Below, piece after piece: positions 5,241 to 5,868 of a DNA stretch of 5,868 bases. Source of the stretch: Pseudomonadota bacterium. GTDB taxonomy: Bacteria; Pseudomonadota; Gammaproteobacteria; UBA5335. Made by a program: the position numbers and the translations under genes. The stretch lies in NCBI GenBank assembly GCA_002862965.1, contig PKCW01000115.1:1-5868 (forward strand), given 5' to 3'. Every line of letters starts with the position of its first letter. Positions within the stretch are counted from its first letter, which is position 1. The notes under the pieces were generated by a model that worked only from the letters and a program-made list of their open reading frames with translations, did not search any database and was not told where the DNA came from.

Positions 5241-5868
5241 CTACAGTTCCGCCGCCGCGCGCAGCAGATTGTGATAGACGCCGGTCAGGGCGAGGATCTC
5301 CGGACTCTCCGGCGCTCGTTCGCGCAGGGAGCGGATGGCGCGGTCCAGATCGTACAGCGCGCGACGCTGGCCGGCCTCGCGCACCAGGCTCTGGATCCAC
5401 AGGATGGCCACGTCGCGCTGGCCGCGTGTGACCGGCTGCACCGCGTGGATGCTGCTCGCCGGATAGACGACCAGATCGCCGGGCTGCCCCTTGACCAGAC
5501 GCGCGCCGTAGCTGTCGTCGATGGCGAGCGCGCCGCCGTCGTAGTCCTCCGGCGCGTTCAGGAAGAGCGTGGCCGCGAGATCGGCGCGCAGCAGGGCGCT
5601 GCCGTCGAAGCGGATCGCGTTGTCGACGTGCGCGCCGAAGGCCATGCCGGGCAGGTAGCGGTTAATCAGCGCCGGGTGGATGTGCCGTGGCAGCGCGGCA
5701 CCGACGAACTCCACGCTCGCCTCCAGCGCGGCGCCGATCATGGCTTGCAGGGCGCGGGTGGCGGGCGTATCGGCGGGAAGCTGGAGGTTCTGCTTCGCCG
5801 CGGCGGCCAGCGCGCCGGCTGTCACGCGCCCATCGCCAAAGGTCGCCGCGTCGAGCAGTGCGCGGGCA
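5241..5868 (-). CDS. PiuC/YbiX-type Fe(II)/2-oxoglutarate dioxygenase, N-terminus cut by window edge
   Basis: This is a PKHD-type hydroxylase of the prolyl-4-hydroxylase-like double-stranded beta-helix superfamily. The frame is open to the right edge (ARALLDAATFGDGR precedes the internal GTG at 5825), so the true start lies beyond 5868. About 208 residues are visible and roughly 16-20 appear to be missing. Iron ligands are the HxD in FGAHVDNAIR (visible H80, D82) and the distal H141 in SSIHAVQPV. R151, ten residues later, is the expected 2-oxoglutarate-binding arginine. LFLNAPEDYDGGAL (about 102-115) and the C-terminal LTGVYHNLLR (about 194-203) are family hallmarks. Stop is TAG (5243-5241). 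Known context: PiuC/YbiX genes are often next to TonB-dependent iron-siderophore receptors; whether that holds here is outside the window. The natural substrate of this family is not established. I give no symbol because piuC and ybiX are both used. Confidence 0.92.
   Translation of the reverse strand, partial: ARALLDAATFGDGRVTAGALAAAAKQNLQLPADTPATRALQAMIGAALEASVEFVGAALPRHIHPALINRYLPGMAFGAHVDNAIRFDGSALLRADLAATLFLNAPEDYDGGALAIDDSYGARLVKGQPGDLVVYPASSIHAVQPVTRGQRDVAILWIQSLVREAGQRRALYDLDRAIRSLRERAPESPEILALTGVYHNLLRAAAEL

Noticed and set aside
3910..5274. A 454-codon open frame on the plus strand spanning pqqA, the control region and all of folD
   Set aside because: It reads in a different frame from folD, its translation is low-complexity Arg/Ala/Gly/Pro-rich, and it runs antisense to pqqA. 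GC-rich DNA makes such long stop-free shadows common, and the folD frame has every family motif.

Overview
This is a GC-rich, gene-dense stretch of bacterial chromosome. Its core is a complete pqqABCDE operon for the redox cofactor pyrroloquinoline quinone (PQQ), read leftwards on the minus strand. The separate (unfused) PqqC and PqqD, the FolD motif wording ([15 protein letters not shown]) and the PiuC/YbiX-type dioxygenase suggest a proteobacterium, most likely a gammaproteobacterium. The genus cannot be told from the sequence alone.

Layout, left to right: (1) the 3' two-thirds or so of an alpha/beta-hydrolase gene on the plus strand (1-594), cut by the window edge; (2) a 193-base convergent gap with weak inverted repeats; (3) the pqq operon on the minus strand: pqqA (4007-3933), a strong 11-bp hairpin, pqqB (3851-2940), pqqC (2929-2189), pqqD (2192-1908) and pqqE (1957-788). 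Spacing downstream of pqqB is very tight: 10 bases between B and C, a 4-base ATGA overlap between C and D, and a probable 50-base overlap between D and E; (4) a 224-base divergent control region (4008-4231) with a good sigma70-like promoter for pqqA and a weaker candidate for folD; (5) folD on the plus strand (4232-5101); (6) a 139-base convergent gap; (7) a PiuC/YbiX-type Fe(II)/2-oxoglutarate dioxygenase on the minus strand (5241 to beyond 5868), missing its N-terminus at the window edge.

How the genes work together: PqqA is the 24-residue precursor peptide. PqqD is the chaperone that presents it to PqqE, a radical SAM/SPASM enzyme that cross-links Glu16 to Tyr20. A protease not encoded here must then free the cross-linked amino acid. 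PqqB is assigned to tyrosine-ring hydroxylation, and PqqC carries out the last ring closure and eight-electron oxidation. The ligand and active-site residues I could check are present in all five proteins, so the pathway looks functional. The hairpin after pqqA fits the usual arrangement in which the peptide gene is transcribed more than the enzyme genes. folD (one-carbon folate metabolism) and the two flanking genes have no clear functional tie to PQQ.

I found no mobile element, CRISPR array, tRNA, rRNA or clearly new system. The points worth a second look are small: the pqqA 3' hairpin, the pqqE start inside pqqD, the hairpin in the pqqA leader, and a 15-codon upstream ORF whose stop overlaps the folD start.
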